Below are positions 35,260 through 45,727 of a DNA stretch of 64,000 nt, in pieces (the stretch's first letter is position 1; every line of letters begins with the position of its first letter). The DNA is from Tilletiaria anomala UBC 951 (Eukaryota > Basidiomycota > Exobasidiomycetes > Georgefischeriales > Tilletiariaceae). A program made the translations under genes and the position numbers. Where the stretch lies: the NCBI RefSeq assembly GCF_000711695.1, contig NW_013546957.1, positions 38,761-102,760 on the forward strand, given 5' to 3'. The notes under the pieces were generated by a model. The model was not told the origin of the DNA. It saw only the letters and a list, made by a program, of their open reading frames with translations, and ran no database searches.

Positions 35260-35615
35260 TCATTCAAATGTCAGCTTCAGAATCGTTTAGCCGTGCTGGG
35301 TGTTGCTGGTGCGTTGCTGCAATGCTGCTGCAGGCACCAGGTGTTGCTTTCTTCACGCGCCGGAGCTGCATGACACGCGTCGATAGCATAACCCTACGTT
35401 GCTGCCGCAATGAACGCGAAAGGCCCTCATCGTCATGTTGAGCTCATGATGCCCGCCCGTGAGTTCATGCAAGAGAGCTTGAACAGACGGTCCTCGATCG
35501 CGCCTGTCTTGCTGCCCCTGTGATAATACGGCCATGCTGACAACCTATGCTGTATGAACACTACCCAGCGGCAGGCATCTTTGTTCTGGCGTTCAGAAAA
35601 TTTGCAAAAACAAAG
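35260..35615. promoter_or_regulatory. divergent promoter BRH2 / IST1 with ACGCGT box
   Basis: 356 bases between the BRH2 and IST1 starts. ACGCGT lies at 35375-35380, about 116 bases upstream of BRH2 and 235 upstream of IST1. By analogy to MBF-controlled repair genes it could give S-phase expression of BRH2. If BRH2 starts at an internal ATG the distance is greater. Confidence 0.4.
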
Positions 35616-36673
35616 ATGGCGCCCGCATGGAGCGCCGCGCGCGCAAAAGTGCAGCTAAAGCTGGCCATCCAGCGGACCAAGATGCTCCAAGAGAAGATGG
35701 AAGCGATGCAAAAGACGGCTCGCAAGGAGATCTCTGCTCTGATCGAGCGTGGGAAGACCGAGACTGCTCGAGTCAAGACAGAAGGTCTCATCAATACAGA
35801 TGTATGTAGATTCGGAAGATATGTGAAGCGAACGACGAAAGACTTGAAGTTGATGTACTGAACCCCGTCCGTTGATTGGCGAGCAGATCCACATCGAGCT
35901 CATCGAATTGATGGAATTATACTCTGAAACTCTGCTCGCACGATTCGCACTACTTGATATTGGTGGGTGAGTATGAATTGCAGTGCTGATGGCTGGCATC
36001 CTGATCTTACGAAGTGCGCATCGGCTGATCGATCTTTATCCATTAGGACATCACCTGACCCCAGCCTTGTTGAACCAATATCTGCAATTATCCACGCCGC
36101 GCCACGGACCGAGCTAAGGGAACTGCATGTTCTGCGCGAACTTTTGATGACGCGGTACGGGAGAGATTTATCCATCGACGCCATGGATAACAACGGTAAC
36201 GTGGTGAGCAGTCGGGTCATGTCGAAACTCAAGGTCGAAACACCGTCCAAAGAGCTGGTCGATGCGTGAGTGACAGTCGCGGCCGTCTCTTTCTTGCGCG
36301 GATTTGTCGGAACTGATATTTCTGGGGCTTTAAACGGATCAGATACATTTCAGAGAGTGGGTGAAGGAAACGCCCTGCAGGACCAATTCCGTTGCTGACG
36401 TTTCCAATGGTTCTTTTCCCTTCACCTCTAGTCTGCAAGACTTACAACGTCCACTTCACCTCACCCTATCTATCAGACTCCGAGCCACTTGTATCGCCGG
36501 CAGAGGCGGAACCCCCAGCATTGGATGACGGTGAAAAGGCAGCGGACAAAGGTGCAGCGGGTACCGCGAAAATGCCAGCTGCAATTACCGTTGCTCCAGA
36601 AAGAGAAAAGCCTCCAACAGAGCAGTCGGCTCTCAACAGCCTCGAGGCGAGGTTCGCCGCGCTAAAACGGTGA
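35616..36673 (+). CDS. IST1: Ist1, ESCRT-III-associated Vps4 regulator
   Basis: Five exons, 35616-35801, 35887-35966, 36047-36265, 36343-36356 and 36432-36673, about 246 residues. Known role: ESCRT-III-like protein that binds Did2/CHMP1 and Vps4 and tunes disassembly of ESCRT filaments. The Ist1 helical core shows AKVQLKLAIQRTKMLQEK and HIELIELMELYSETLLARF, followed by the diagnostic IIHAAPRTELRELHVLRELL. The splices through the 14-nt exon 4 yield DAYISEICKTYNVHF, matching the conserved end of the core. A Pro/Glu/Ala-rich linker follows. The protein ends SLEARFAALKR, a good MIM1-type motif for the Vps4 MIT domain. ATG 35616 was preferred; an in-frame ATG at 35547 would add 23 residues. Confidence 0.9.
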
Positions 36674-36920
36674 TGAAGACACAGGTTAACCGAGTCGAGC
36701 TCAAGGAAGCATTCGGTGTATTCTAAGGAAACATGCGAGGGGTAGAACGCTTGTAACATACAGGGAAAACAGATTGCGGTGGTGTGGTATGAGGTGTCCA
36801 GAGTAAGAGTAAAATTTCATGCGTTCCTGTGGCGTAGACCGTAGCTCCGGCAGGCATTAGTGCGGAACAAAATATAGCACCGGAATAGAGTTATCTTCGT
36901 CGTAAGGTCATGGATGCGCA

Positions 36921-39900
36921 CTACTTGGCAGCAGCCACGTAAGGAGCGGCAGTAACCAAAGGAGAAGCGACAGAACCTATACTTTCATAGCTCTCGGACG
37001 AGCCATGCCTTGACAGCTCTGTGTGTGATGCAGCAGCGGACGACACGTCGAGCAGATACTCAGACGTAGGCGATATATTGCGCTGTTCAAGAAGCACCTG
37101 CACCTCGGAGGATGGACTTTGCCAGCCGATTCCCTTGTACCCTTTCGCATGGGCTTGCTCTGGGGCAATGCCCATCTTGCCCTTGAGCTCCTTCGTCCGC
37201 TTCTTCTCCAACGTGTGCGCTGTCACGTTGCTGAACGCGCTGGACACATTATCATGCGCACCCGACTGCCCGGTTTTAGGTGCCGAAGCAGCGTTGGAGG
37301 CCTCACCTGAGAGAAATGCCGTTGCTGGCATCAAGGTGTGACTGCGCAACCGCGGTCGCTCCGACGAGGTGCTCTGTGTGCTGAAGCTAGCATCTTCGAG
37401 CGAGGAGTTTTGCTCAAAGTTGCATTCGTTAGCCGGTACTAGCAGCGAGAATGGATTGGACGTGAAGCTGGCAAAGGTCCGGCCCGACGGCGAGCTGATG
37501 TCAATGTTGGGGACGCCGACAAGCACGTTAGGGACTCCGATCCCAGTTTCGTTCCTGGCGTCCGTGTCAATCGCGGCAACAGAACGTTGGAGTCGCGGAG
37601 CATCTCTAGCTATATCAATTTCGCTTATTTCACTTCCCCTGATTGCGATGGGAGACAACAGCTGTTCCGGTGACGCTGTCAGAGCGACCACTTGCGAGGA
37701 CGAGTGCTGTATGTCTCCGCTTTGCCTTTCAGCATTGGCGTTGGATACGAGCGAGAGGGAAGTCGATGAGGAGAATGCTGTGAGAGAGTTGCCGAAATTA
37801 GCAGGCGACGCGAGCTGCGTTGGTGGTTGGTCCTTGACCGGGTTCTTGTTGCTGTTCTTGCGGGTTCTAAACGAGAACGGGGACTTCTTGGCGCCACTGA
37901 AGTTATTCGAGGCGCTCGAGGCAATGGAAGGTCGCGTAGTCGAAGCTGCTGAAGAGGCTGACGTGGCAGTCGGCCGAGACGATTCAGCGACTCCAGAAGG
38001 CATGGTCTGAGCTTGGGTAGCCTTGTGCGCGCCAGTGGATGACTGGGTGTGTGCTACGGACGTGGTGGGAGTCATGGCGTGGTATTTGGCCTGGTCAAAG
38101 ATCATATCTATGATACTGGTGGGATCTCGCTCGACAAAGGAGCTGGACAAGGACGAGCCGCTGGTCCCGTACGAGTTCTTGGATTTATTCGACGCTGCGC
38201 TGGCCCCCGAAGCGTCGCGAAAATTTTTGGCGGGGATGCTGCTGCGCAAGATCGGCTCGTTATTCCCGAATAGGAGAGCGCCATACGGGTTGTTCTGGAT
38301 GGACAAGCTGGTCGAACTGCGGTTCCAGTTTTCCGAGCCACGCACGAACGTGCCGCTCGGCCGCCCGCTCGTTCCTTTCGAGCTCGTGCTGCGGAAGCTG
38401 GCACGGTCGCAATCGCAGTCGCCGCCCGAGCACGCGTCAACGTGCTGCGCCTGCTGCCTTCGCGCGATGCCGCTGCTGGCCATCATGGAGGAAGCGTGCA
38501 CATAGTCTGCAAGACCGTTCACTGGCGATCCACGCTTGATGTGCGGGACAGCGTACTCGGCGGTACCCGCGATAAACGTCATCTCGACGGTAATCTTCAG
38601 TTTAGAGTTTGACTTGCTTTCGTGCAGGAGGTACCGGCGTGTCTCTGCCCGCCGAGGCACACGGTGTCGATGCCGATGGCTCGACTGCGCTAGTGACTTG
38701 TGCGGTGCCAGCACCTGAGCTTGCATCGATGCAGGCGGCCAGGGTGCGTATTCTGCCAAGTTAAGCTCGACAAAGCCAAGGTCCGAGTCGTTGTTCGTCC
38801 CCTGCAACTCGTCCGTTTCGATATTCTGGCAAAAGAGATAACAATCAGCGAGCGACTTCGTACACGGCCGGCATCGGTGAACCAATGAGACCAACCTGCT
38901 TGATCATAAGCCTCAGCATTGCTTTCCCCAGGATACCCCACGCCTCAGCCAGCTCCCTCTCACGCTCTCTCTCGCGTTCCAGCTCGGCACTGACAGTACC
39001 ACCACCGAGCGCAGCTTCGAACTCCTTTCGAAGACTGCTCTTGCTCTTCTGCTGTTGCAAACCCGAAGCAGACCCAGCGCTTCCAGCACCACTGCCATAC
39101 ACGTTGCTAGAGCCACTGTCATCATGTCCCACATTTGCCCAGGACGCAGCGTTATACGGGGAGCCCGAGGGAGGCGATTCCTTTGATGAGGACGACGACT
39201 TGTACTTCTCGATCGGCACGCGAATTCCCACTTCAAAAGTACGCTCCCACTTGACAATGTGGTCCTTGACATTGATAGAATGTGTCGTCCCCTTCGGTTC
39301 CAACTGACTGGTCAAAGGGCCCACCACAGCGGAGGACGCAGACGCGCCTCCTGAATTATCCTGCGACGATCCAGGCCGGTTGCTATTTGATTGGTAGTGA
39401 TGGTGATCATGATGCTTGCCCGACTTGGAGACCTCACGATTGTCCCCTTCGCTCTCACCGCCCTTGCCCTTCCCTTTTCCCTTGCTGCTCGTTGTGCTCA
39501 AACGCGAACTGGAGTGCTTTGAGCTGAGACTCGGTCTTTCACGAGTCAAGTCCAAGCCCTGCGTGTTCTGTTGACCCAAATCAAGGCCGACCTGATCGCT
39601 ATCGCAGTTATTTCCCCCCTGAGGCACGCCTTTGTATGCCTCCCCGGAAGGTGCAATTGCGGGTGCGTCCGCATCCACATCTCCTTCAATCTGGCGGTCC
39701 TTGGCCTTTTCGGGCTCCCCACTCGAAGTTGCGCCAGTAGTTCGTGCTGCGCCTGCTCCGCTCTCAGCCATCGTCGAGATGGGCGGACTCGGCGCACAAT
39801 GCTGACTTGGATGGCCTCGGCCGGGTGCAAGCAGCTTGCCGGGCTTGAATGAATGCGAGGGGGCGCTCCCATGTGCCGCTTGCGCATGCGCATGAGGTTG

Positions 39901-40992
39901 CGCGCGCACACCGCCGCTCTGTGCATCAGCCTGCGAGTGGCTCGACTCGTGACTTGCGCCCGAACTGACTCGTGACGAAGCGAGAGACCGCGTCCCGGGC
40001 GATCGGCGGTCGGAGCCAGAGCCTATGGAGAGCGCTGTCGACGTCGGTGAGATGACGTGGAGGAAACGAGACAAGCGTCCGCCTTTCGAGCTCAAGGAGC
40101 CGCGCTTGTGTGCTGATGATGATGACGATGATGCCGCTGTCCCTCGCGAATCGTCGAGCGAGTCGTGTGCCTGTGATGCGTGAACATCGTTCATGAACTC
40201 GACCTCATCGTCATCGCTGCCCGAGCTCTTTTGCAGCTCAATATCATTCGGCTCAGGGCCACTTTTGGAGGCATGATCGTCGATGCCGGGGTCTTCTTCA
40301 TCCTGCTCTTGAATGCTTGACACGTACGAGCCGGCACCGCTTGGGATACGACAGTGCCCTTCGAACGCATGAAGTGACCCGGGGTTTGGCTTTTGATCTT
40401 TGACCGAATCTGATGTAGGCTGCATTACCTGGTTCGTCTGAATTCAGCATCATGATCCAGCCGACAGCGCGAAGGGAGAAATCACCGCTCGGCTCACCTC
40501 TATTCCATCCGGTCCTTGCTGCTGACCAGGGTCGCTGGCCGCCTGGCGCTGTGCACGTGTCGTGCTCTGGGCCTTGTGAGTCCCGTAGTGTATGCTATCG
40601 AGCAGATCGGAAGGAAATGCAGTGATCTGCTGACTCTGATGCAGCTTCGAGTTTCCTCCGCCCTGGTCTGCACAGTGACCGCATCGGTGGTGATGTTTGA
40701 GTTTTCCATTAGCAGGTGCCGAGGCAGGCGAAACGCCATCACGAGCAGAGGCCTCCTTAGCAAGGCCCGCACCCTCCTTGCCCTGCTGCGATTCCGTCGG
40801 ACCTTTACTCCTTTTTCTCTTCTCCTTGTCTCGCTCGCTGTTCAAGCTGCTCGCCGAGATGTGTTGAGAGTTGCTGACCTTCCATTTGATGTGAAATGCG
40901 CCGTGGAGAAGAGGGACATTGTCGAGCTCGTGCAGCGTGATGCGCGCATGAAACGTGCTGTGCTTGGAAGAGCCAAAGGAAAAGAGCGACAT
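36921..40992 (-). CDS. large NT-C2 (EEIG1/EHBP1 N-terminal type) domain protein
   Basis: Three exons, 40992-40498, 40437-38896 and 38825-36921, about 1313 residues, all phase 0. The NT-C2 fold (a membrane-binding C2 variant at the N-terminus of EHBP1 and EEIG1, and in fungal proteins of unclear role) is visible in pieces. These are HARITLHELDNVPLLHGAF and HIKWKVS (about 13-40), HIVKWERTFEVGIRVPIEK (about 555-575), and WGILGKAMLRLMIKQ (about 665-679). The last pieces are DLGFVELNLAEYA (about 700) and TRRYLLHESKSNSKLKITVE (about 740-760). Some 490 Ser/Gly-rich residues interrupt the domain between the first and second pieces. The C-terminal 500 residues are Ser-rich and presumably disordered. 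ATG 40992 (MSLFSFGSSK) begins just before the first strand. Cellular role unknown; membrane-linked trafficking or polarity is a guess from the family. Confidence 0.8.
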
Positions 40993-42995
40993 GTCTCTGG
41001 CTAGCACCCAGGGAAAGGAAGGGGGGCTGGTTCGGATTGGATGCTACCCTGGGCAGTTGCTGCCTTTACCACCAAGGTTATTGACGCACACTCCTTCCTG
41101 TCATCCTAGACGCCTTGGTTGCAACCATGCATTGGGAAAGTGTAATCCGCCTCTGCCACAGCCTGCGGTCAGCGCTCTAGTCTGTTTAATCGTTGATGTG
41201 AGCTTCCCTTGGGCGCCGTCGAGTCCGCAATGTTCGCTCTTGCGCGGGCGGGCCTCGCACAGGTATCCGCGATGGCTTTGCCCGGGAAGTGCGAATGCAT
41301 CCGACACTGGCGCATGCGATGCTGGCTGCAGTGCTGGCAGAATGTGATGATCTTATATAATGCTCAGTGCAACGGGACGATCCAGCTGTGTGTACATGAC
41401 AGCAGCAAAATGTGGTCTTCGTTGTCTTCCCGGCTTTGCTAAAGAAAGGGGAACGAGATATGATGTGAAGGCAGTCGAGTCCAACATTCAGATGCTCCTG
41501 GGCGAGGGGGCGGGATGGCACCAGGTTCACTGGTCGCTCTGACGTTCCGCGGCTACCAGCCCTGGGCCGAGGCGGGGCCCTGGGCTCGGGCCGCCCGCAA
41601 AATCTGGCCCAGTCACAGTCAAAAAGGCGAAGATCTCGGCCTTTCTCTCACCCGCGCGTCTTTCGCCTACATGCCCACTTCGCAGCACCACGCGAGCCGC
41701 ACACAGTCATCGGCGATACTAGCAACCCAGCCAGCAGACGCCGCCAAATCAGCCCGAGCCACCCCTTGTCAATCCAGACTTTTCACAGGGAGGCTCGTTG
41801 TAGCTCGCTGCTGCACTCACAAGCTACAGAGGGAAAGGTTACATTCATCAGAACGGGATGGCCATAGATGCCTCAAGGGCTGGGGAGGTCACAGCCTCAC
41901 AGGCAGTGAGTTCGAATGGCCCCGGGGGCAGTCAAAGTGTTGACCGAAGGGCTGAGAAGAAGACCCGCCGTCAGTCGACTGGTTTCGATGAGACGCGCCC
42001 CAGCAGCCCCCAGGCTGGGAGGTAAAGGCAGGGTAGGGAGGTATATTGTGGCATGGCTGTGGGCCGTGGGCTGTGTGGTTGAGCAAGGGGAGAGGGAGCC
42101 GGATGGTCGCGAGATAAAACCCTACTTTGCGGACAGTATCAGGAAAGCCAGAGTTCAGTCGATGGGCCATGTACAGCTCCCAAACCGAGGCATTTTGGGG
42201 ACGGGTGTCGCGCCGTCCTTGCAAGGGCCAGCGTGTCTCATGCATGCTTAATTCCCCAAGCCCCGCCTGCCAAAAGTTCACGCGGGCAGTGTGTGAAGGC
42301 AAGCGTCGCCCTGCTTGCCGTCACATCCTGGGTAGCACCATCCTATCCATGTCACCGGGGTAAGGTAGCTTCCTCACTGGAATCGCACACCAGATATAAC
42401 ACTATGATTGAATGCTTGAATCACATAGTAGGATACAGTTCGAGCAGCCAAGGACACCAAGCTAGCCTATGAACAGTACAAATCTGAGCCAGGACGCAAC
42501 TCACCAGCCTTTGCAAGACCACTGCTTCTGCCACGTCTTCCATTGATTACGTAAGTGTCAGTGAGCGTGAGGCAGCTAGAGTGAGCAAAGTGCATGAATG
42601 ACGACGACGTGTACTGGCCGCAAAGGTGGCAAAAGATCTGGCGTGAGCGTGTTGCCCAAACTATCCCGTGTAGCGTCATGTCTGCGCGACAGTTGCTTGA
42701 CTGGCATCAACATTGCGTGACGTTCGTGAGGGAACGCCTGTGATTTCATGCTCTGCCGCCGACGAATATGATGCGACGGGAGCTAAAGGAACAAGGGATG
42801 AAGCAGAAGACTTGTGGCCCACATTCGTGAAGGGGAATCATATCGACTCTGTGTACCTCTCTTTCGCACCCCCCTTAAGGAATGCACTAAGGTATTGTGT
42901 CATAAGCTTTCGTAGAACTAAAATGGCACATGGCAATAGTTCAGAATCTGAAAGTTGACCAGTGACGTCGAATGTTATCAGTATAAGAAGAAGAG

Positions 42996-43252
42996 TCATC
43001 CTGACTCACTCTTGGTAGGCAGATCCAGACCTCCAGAGAACAGAGTGCTGGAAGCAGAGGAGTCAGATGCGAGCCACTTTCTGGACAGAGATTGTAGTGG
43101 ATTCGTTGGGGACGAGACGAGGAGATGCGATGAGATGAGATGCGATGCGATGAGATGCGTATGACTACCATTTATGCGATGCGAAAGGATGCGACACGTA
43201 TGCAAGATGCGCTGCGCATGCCTAACAAAGGCGCTGATTGATGGAAGTTGAA
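42996..43252. repeat. dispersed repeat, copy B
   Basis: Second copy of the element at 26763-27004, same orientation, sharing the blocks listed there. The strongest shared stretch is its right end (about 43202-43252). Copy B carries an internal expansion of GATGC/GATGA units that copy A lacks; A has only GAATGCGATGCGACG at the same place. Confidence 0.6.
43111..43165 (+). repeat. GATGC/GATGA short tandem array
   Basis: About ten imperfect 5-base units (GATGC, GATGA, GAGAC-like) run from the GACGAGACGAGGAGATGC stretch to GAGATGCGTATGAC, inside repeat copy B. Likely replication slippage. Confidence 0.7.
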
Positions 43253-43606
43253 TTCAATCAGTGTTTGCTACACCTGGAGCGGCCGAAAGCTTTGACGGCA
43301 GCTCTTGATGATGACTGACATTCGGACGGTGACAAGAAGGCCACGAGAATCGCCACTAGCAACTCGCACATCGCTTGGTCACAGTCGCGGATGGCGGGCT
43401 AAAACCGATGTGATGTTCGTCGCGCTCAATAGTCTGGGTATGAAAGCGCCGATGAATTGCGAGGCCATGCACTGCGTACTGCGCCATGCGCGCAGATACG
43501 CCATCCGCGGGAATCGAGGATATCAATATATTCTCCTGCAAGGCTTCATGATACCTTCGAACAGCTCGGTGCTGAAGGGATTTTATAGTTGGAAGGTGCA
43601 AGCTTT

Positions 43607-44530
43607 ATGGCTCTTGCTCCATCTCGTTCAAGCGTGTCTCGGCCTACGGTTGACTTTCCATTCTTCCTACCGCACGGATGTGAGGCACTGACCGGTGCAT
43701 TGCGTGAGGAAATCCCACAGGGGAGATGCCTACATACGTAAGGCTTTGAGACATGAATGACATTGGTTAATCGCAGCCTCGAGTCTTTTAGCGGTCGTAG
43801 AAGCACGTAGGCACCAGTTCCCTTTCAATCACCGGCACAAGCACCATTCTTGGCCGCATTTGCAATTGTGCTGTTCATGGCAGATGGAATGATGGTAAGG
43901 GGATTCTGCACTTTGCATTACTTCTAAGGCGGGCGGCAGCATCTACCGAAGGACCTTCAACCAAGCCGGCTTCAGCACTCTAGAGCCTTCTTTCTACTTG
44001 CTGCAGCCGTTGCTATGGAGAACAATGCTACTATGACGTGGTAAGTTGATCATCAACGACAACGCACCCTCTCGCTCTTCGTTGCCGTAGTGCCCTCCCG
44101 CTCTGCCCTTATCGCTGATGCAGCCAGCGTCACTTGGCAAAGCTGGGCTTCTGATGAGCCTGCTGCGCTTATGGATGCGTGGTTGAGCAGTTTGAAAGAC
44201 GTAGTCGAGGTAAGAATTGCTCGTCACCGGAAAATATGATACAATGCTGTCTGTATGCCGGCGCCGCCACCAATATATGCCACTCTGCCCGGGGCGGGTT
44301 GGGTGTGGGAGCGTTCTCCACTCTGCCCTGACTCAGGCAAGGTGGGGCAAAACGAAAAACAATGAAAAGAAATATAAAAGAATGAATTCGAAACCCGAGC
44401 AACTTCCTTGCTTGCTTTTGGGGCTGAGCCTCCTTGGCTTGGGGGGGGATTCTTGTAAATTCGGTCACTCACAAGTTCTCACATGTCCAGACTTGCGAGA
44501 CACTCGCCTCGGCGGTCTGCAGCTTGATTA
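43607..44530 (+). other. doubtful uncharacterised gene
   Basis: From ATG 43607 a coding-like exon (MALAPSRSSVSRPTVDFPFF, then GCEALTGALREEIPQGRC) ends at a CATAC|GTAAGG donor, 43737. Coding-like pieces follow at 43818-43894 and 43929-44040 (SRAFFLLAAAVAMENN). Another lies near 44146-44211 (WASDEPAALMDAWLSSLKDVVE before a GAG|GTAAGA donor), and possibly 44337-44530 (ARWGKTKNNEKKYKRM). The frames can be joined, but one implied intron (43895-43928) is only 34 nt and one acceptor (CAAAG) is poor. No family recognised. It could be a fast-evolving gene, a remnant of a mobile element beside repeat B, or chance. Confidence 0.25.
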
Positions 44531-44688
44531 TTAAACCCAAGCTCTACCTGGCTAGGTATCATATCCGCACCCATTCCACATTCAGTCAGAGGCAGAAGCA
44601 AAGCCTTCGATTGTCGGTCCCAAGGTCCCTGTGGCGTCCGTCCGTCGTACCCTAGCTGCCGCCCCTGACGCAGCAAGCCAAGCTCATC

Positions 44689-45260
44689 ATGGCTGGTGGT
44701 TCATCATCGACCGGTTCATCCTCGCGATGGTATGCACCCAAGTTTGGCTTCCACCCGCACCAGCCATCGCTGAAGCACCGCGCCGGAGCAACCATCCTCG
44801 GTGCAACCATGTGGTTCTGGATCTTTTACAGAGCGAGGCAGGACGGACCGGTCCTCCTGGTGAGTATATTGTCTGCAAGCTTGTGCGCACATGCGCGTCA
44901 GCCCGATTGGAGTGCTTTCGGGCGACAGATTCATGGGACACGACACTTCGGGAGGTGATGGGCACCGCAGACACATTTGCAGGTGTCCGATATGGACAAT
45001 GCTGAATGCGACTTTTGCAATTCTGTCGGCGTGGCATGCGACATTGGAACTGGACTCGCGCAACATGATTGCGAGGGCAAATGTGCAAGGCAGGCGTTCC
45101 TACCTTCTCTCGCCCAACTCCTATGCTCTCCAATTTGACCTAATTGGACACGATCCGACTTACTGTGTTCTTCCTGCCTCCTTTGTAGGGTCTCCGGCAT
45201 CCGTGGGATGGTCACCACGGGCATCACGATGATCACGCGCACGGCGAAGGGCATCATTAG
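44689..45260 (+). CDS. small complex I accessory subunit, NDUFB2 (AGGG)-like
   Basis: Two exons, 44689-44859 and 45189-45260, about 80 residues. The first exon encodes a Ser-rich start, RWYAPKFGFHPHQPSLKHR and a single hydrophobic segment GATILGATMWFWIFYRAR. The second gives LRHPWDGHHGHHDDHAHGEG, a His-rich tail. MWFWI followed by GLRHPWDGH resembles the NDUFB2/AGGG subunit of mitochondrial NADH:ubiquinone oxidoreductase (single membrane helix, WFWIL then a HFPYPDPSQW-type end). Role: structural part of the membrane arm, non-catalytic. The phase-0 intron is 329 nt, far longer than its neighbours; an unseen small exon is possible, though the join reads well. Confidence 0.6.
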
Positions 45261-45727
45261 AGTACCGCAGTTGCAGCTGTCATGTGCGTCTCTCGCACTA
45301 GCGAGCGCATCTCTATCTTCGCAACTGCAGGAGGCGAGGCAAGACGAGCGTAAGGAAGACACACTGTTCACCGGCGAAGACATTCCGCGGCTAGCGATTG
45401 CAAACGCCTGCACAGGAGGAGCTGGCACAAGAAGGCTTGGGCACGAGCCCCGTTGCGAATTAGACTGTGAGGGGCAAGGATGCTTGCCCAGCAACAAGAA
45501 GTCTATTTCGGTGTAATAAGCACAAGCAAAGCAATAATTGAAGGAAAAATTGATGCGCCTTCAAGCCCAACTTGTCCCGGCATCGACTGCGCACAGGGCA
45601 CTTGGCAGGATGTCTGATGAAGCTACATTCATGCGGTGTGCAAGCTTTTGGTTAATAACCAAAGTAGTGCTGGTTCTGAACGTGTGCTGACTCGGGAGTT
45701 GGATTGCTGGGCCTCCTACGCAGTCGC
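45261..45727. other. convergent intergenic region
   Basis: About 470 bases between the stops of the NDUFB2-like gene and PIF1. No gene or repeat recognised; presumably both 3' ends. Confidence 0.5.

Larger units (their letters stand above)
40993..43606. other. gene-poor stretch with repeat copy B
   Basis: About 2.6 kb. Frames such as 41515-41943 and 41889-42302 overlap on opposite strands and look random. The first few hundred bases are the NT-C2 gene promoter. Repeat copy B and a short tandem repeat lie at its right end. No tRNA, rRNA or transposase frame recognised. Confidence 0.5.

Noticed and set aside
41880-41940. possible tRNA T-arm (GAGTTCGAATGG)
   Set aside because: Flanking bases cannot form the T stem, and no anticodon or acceptor stem is found upstream. 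Similar TTCGAA or TTCAA hits at 44387, 48850, 51305 and 60483 fail the same test.
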